This document shows positions 12,172 through 12,297 of a stretch of 12,297 nt of DNA, one piece after another (the first letter of the stretch is position 1; every line of letters begins with the position of its first letter). The stretch spans positions 1-12,297 of the forward strand of contig JAOAJJ010000017.1 of the NCBI GenBank assembly GCA_026414245.1. Reading direction: 5' to 3'. The DNA is from Candidatus Bathyarchaeota archaeon (lineage in GTDB: Archaea; Thermoproteota; Bathyarchaeia; Bathyarchaeales; DTEX01). The position numbers and the translations under genes are program-made. The notes under the pieces were generated by a model. The model saw only the letters and a program-made list of their open reading frames with translations. It did no database searches and was not told the origin of the DNA.

Positions 12172-12297
12172 CTAAATAAATGAATACAAACACATCCTAA
12201 TAACACTTCTTCCAACAGCACCACCATAACAAATTTCCATCCCCGTCTAATCGTTCCTTTAACAGCGACTAATGGAATATTTGCTATGTTGCGCAAG

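Noticed and set aside
12126..12296. Open frame on the minus strand from the window edge (begins LRNIANIPLVAVKG, 56 codons to a stop at 12126)
   Set aside because: It may be the end of a gene to the right, but it overlaps the antitoxin start and its second half is Trp/Arg/Leu-rich with no pattern. Needs the next bases to decide.
12172..12297. CRISPR repeat or leader at the right edge
   Set aside because: No unit recurs at regular spacing within the 126 bases and I recognise no known repeat.
10531..12297. Second attachment site (copy of the tRNA 3' end)
   Set aside because: I looked for the TTCAAATCCCGCC/CGGGGCTCCA segment again on both strands and did not find it in the window.

Overview
The window is chromosomal DNA from an archaeon. 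It encodes a two-repeat TATA-binding protein without other GTF genes nearby, an archaeal-type tRNA (adenine-N1) methyltransferase, a Ser-His type (Sec11-like) signal peptidase, a tRNA with encoded CCA, A/T-rich TATA boxes about 25 bp before predicted transcript starts, and frequent GTG/TTG starts with overlapping genes. A thermophilic member of the Thermoproteota/TACK group is my best guess, but nothing seen fixes the lineage.

Layout. (1) 1-747 (-): the N-terminal 249 codons of an acetolactate-synthase-like thiamine pyrophosphate (TPP) enzyme, cut by the window edge. (2) 882-5323 (+): a tight run of a small tail-anchored coiled-coil protein, a MoxR-like AAA ATPase with a four-cysteine insert, a protein joining a putative HExxH metallopeptidase domain to a C-terminal von Willebrand A (VWA) domain, and thiamine-monophosphate kinase (thiL). 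(3) 5433-6414 (+): what looks like the remnant of a major-facilitator transporter running directly into a small radical SAM protein. (4) 8784-6367 (-): an operon of TATA-binding protein, a GlmS-like SIS protein without the glutaminase domain, and a HAD-fold protein that has lost most catalytic residues; its end overlaps the radical SAM gene by 48 bp. (5) 10318-8861 (-): trmI and a signal peptidase. (6) 10455-10530 (+): tRNA-Thr(CGT). (7) 10417-12171: a small-gene accessory region beginning at, and in part overlapping, the tRNA. It holds three ribbon-helix-helix (RHH) genes, one with three RHH-like modules in one chain, a 28-codon coupled ORF, and a RelE-type toxin-antitoxin pair.

How they fit together. 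The MoxR ATPase and VWA/metallopeptidase form the usual pairing of an AAA remodeller with a VWA adaptor, probably membrane-associated through the small first gene; the target is unknown. The TBP operon links a general transcription factor to amino-sugar phosphate metabolism for no evident reason. The most unusual part is the region after tRNA-Thr: each RHH gene sits beside short palindromes suited to operator function. These include an 18-bp perfect palindrome that contains the TATA element between two divergent RHH genes, and a set of GRAC-N-GTYC sites, three of them in tandem at 11-bp spacing inside one RHH gene and one next to its promoter. It looks like a compact self-regulating control region of an integrated element, but no integrase and no second attachment site are visible.
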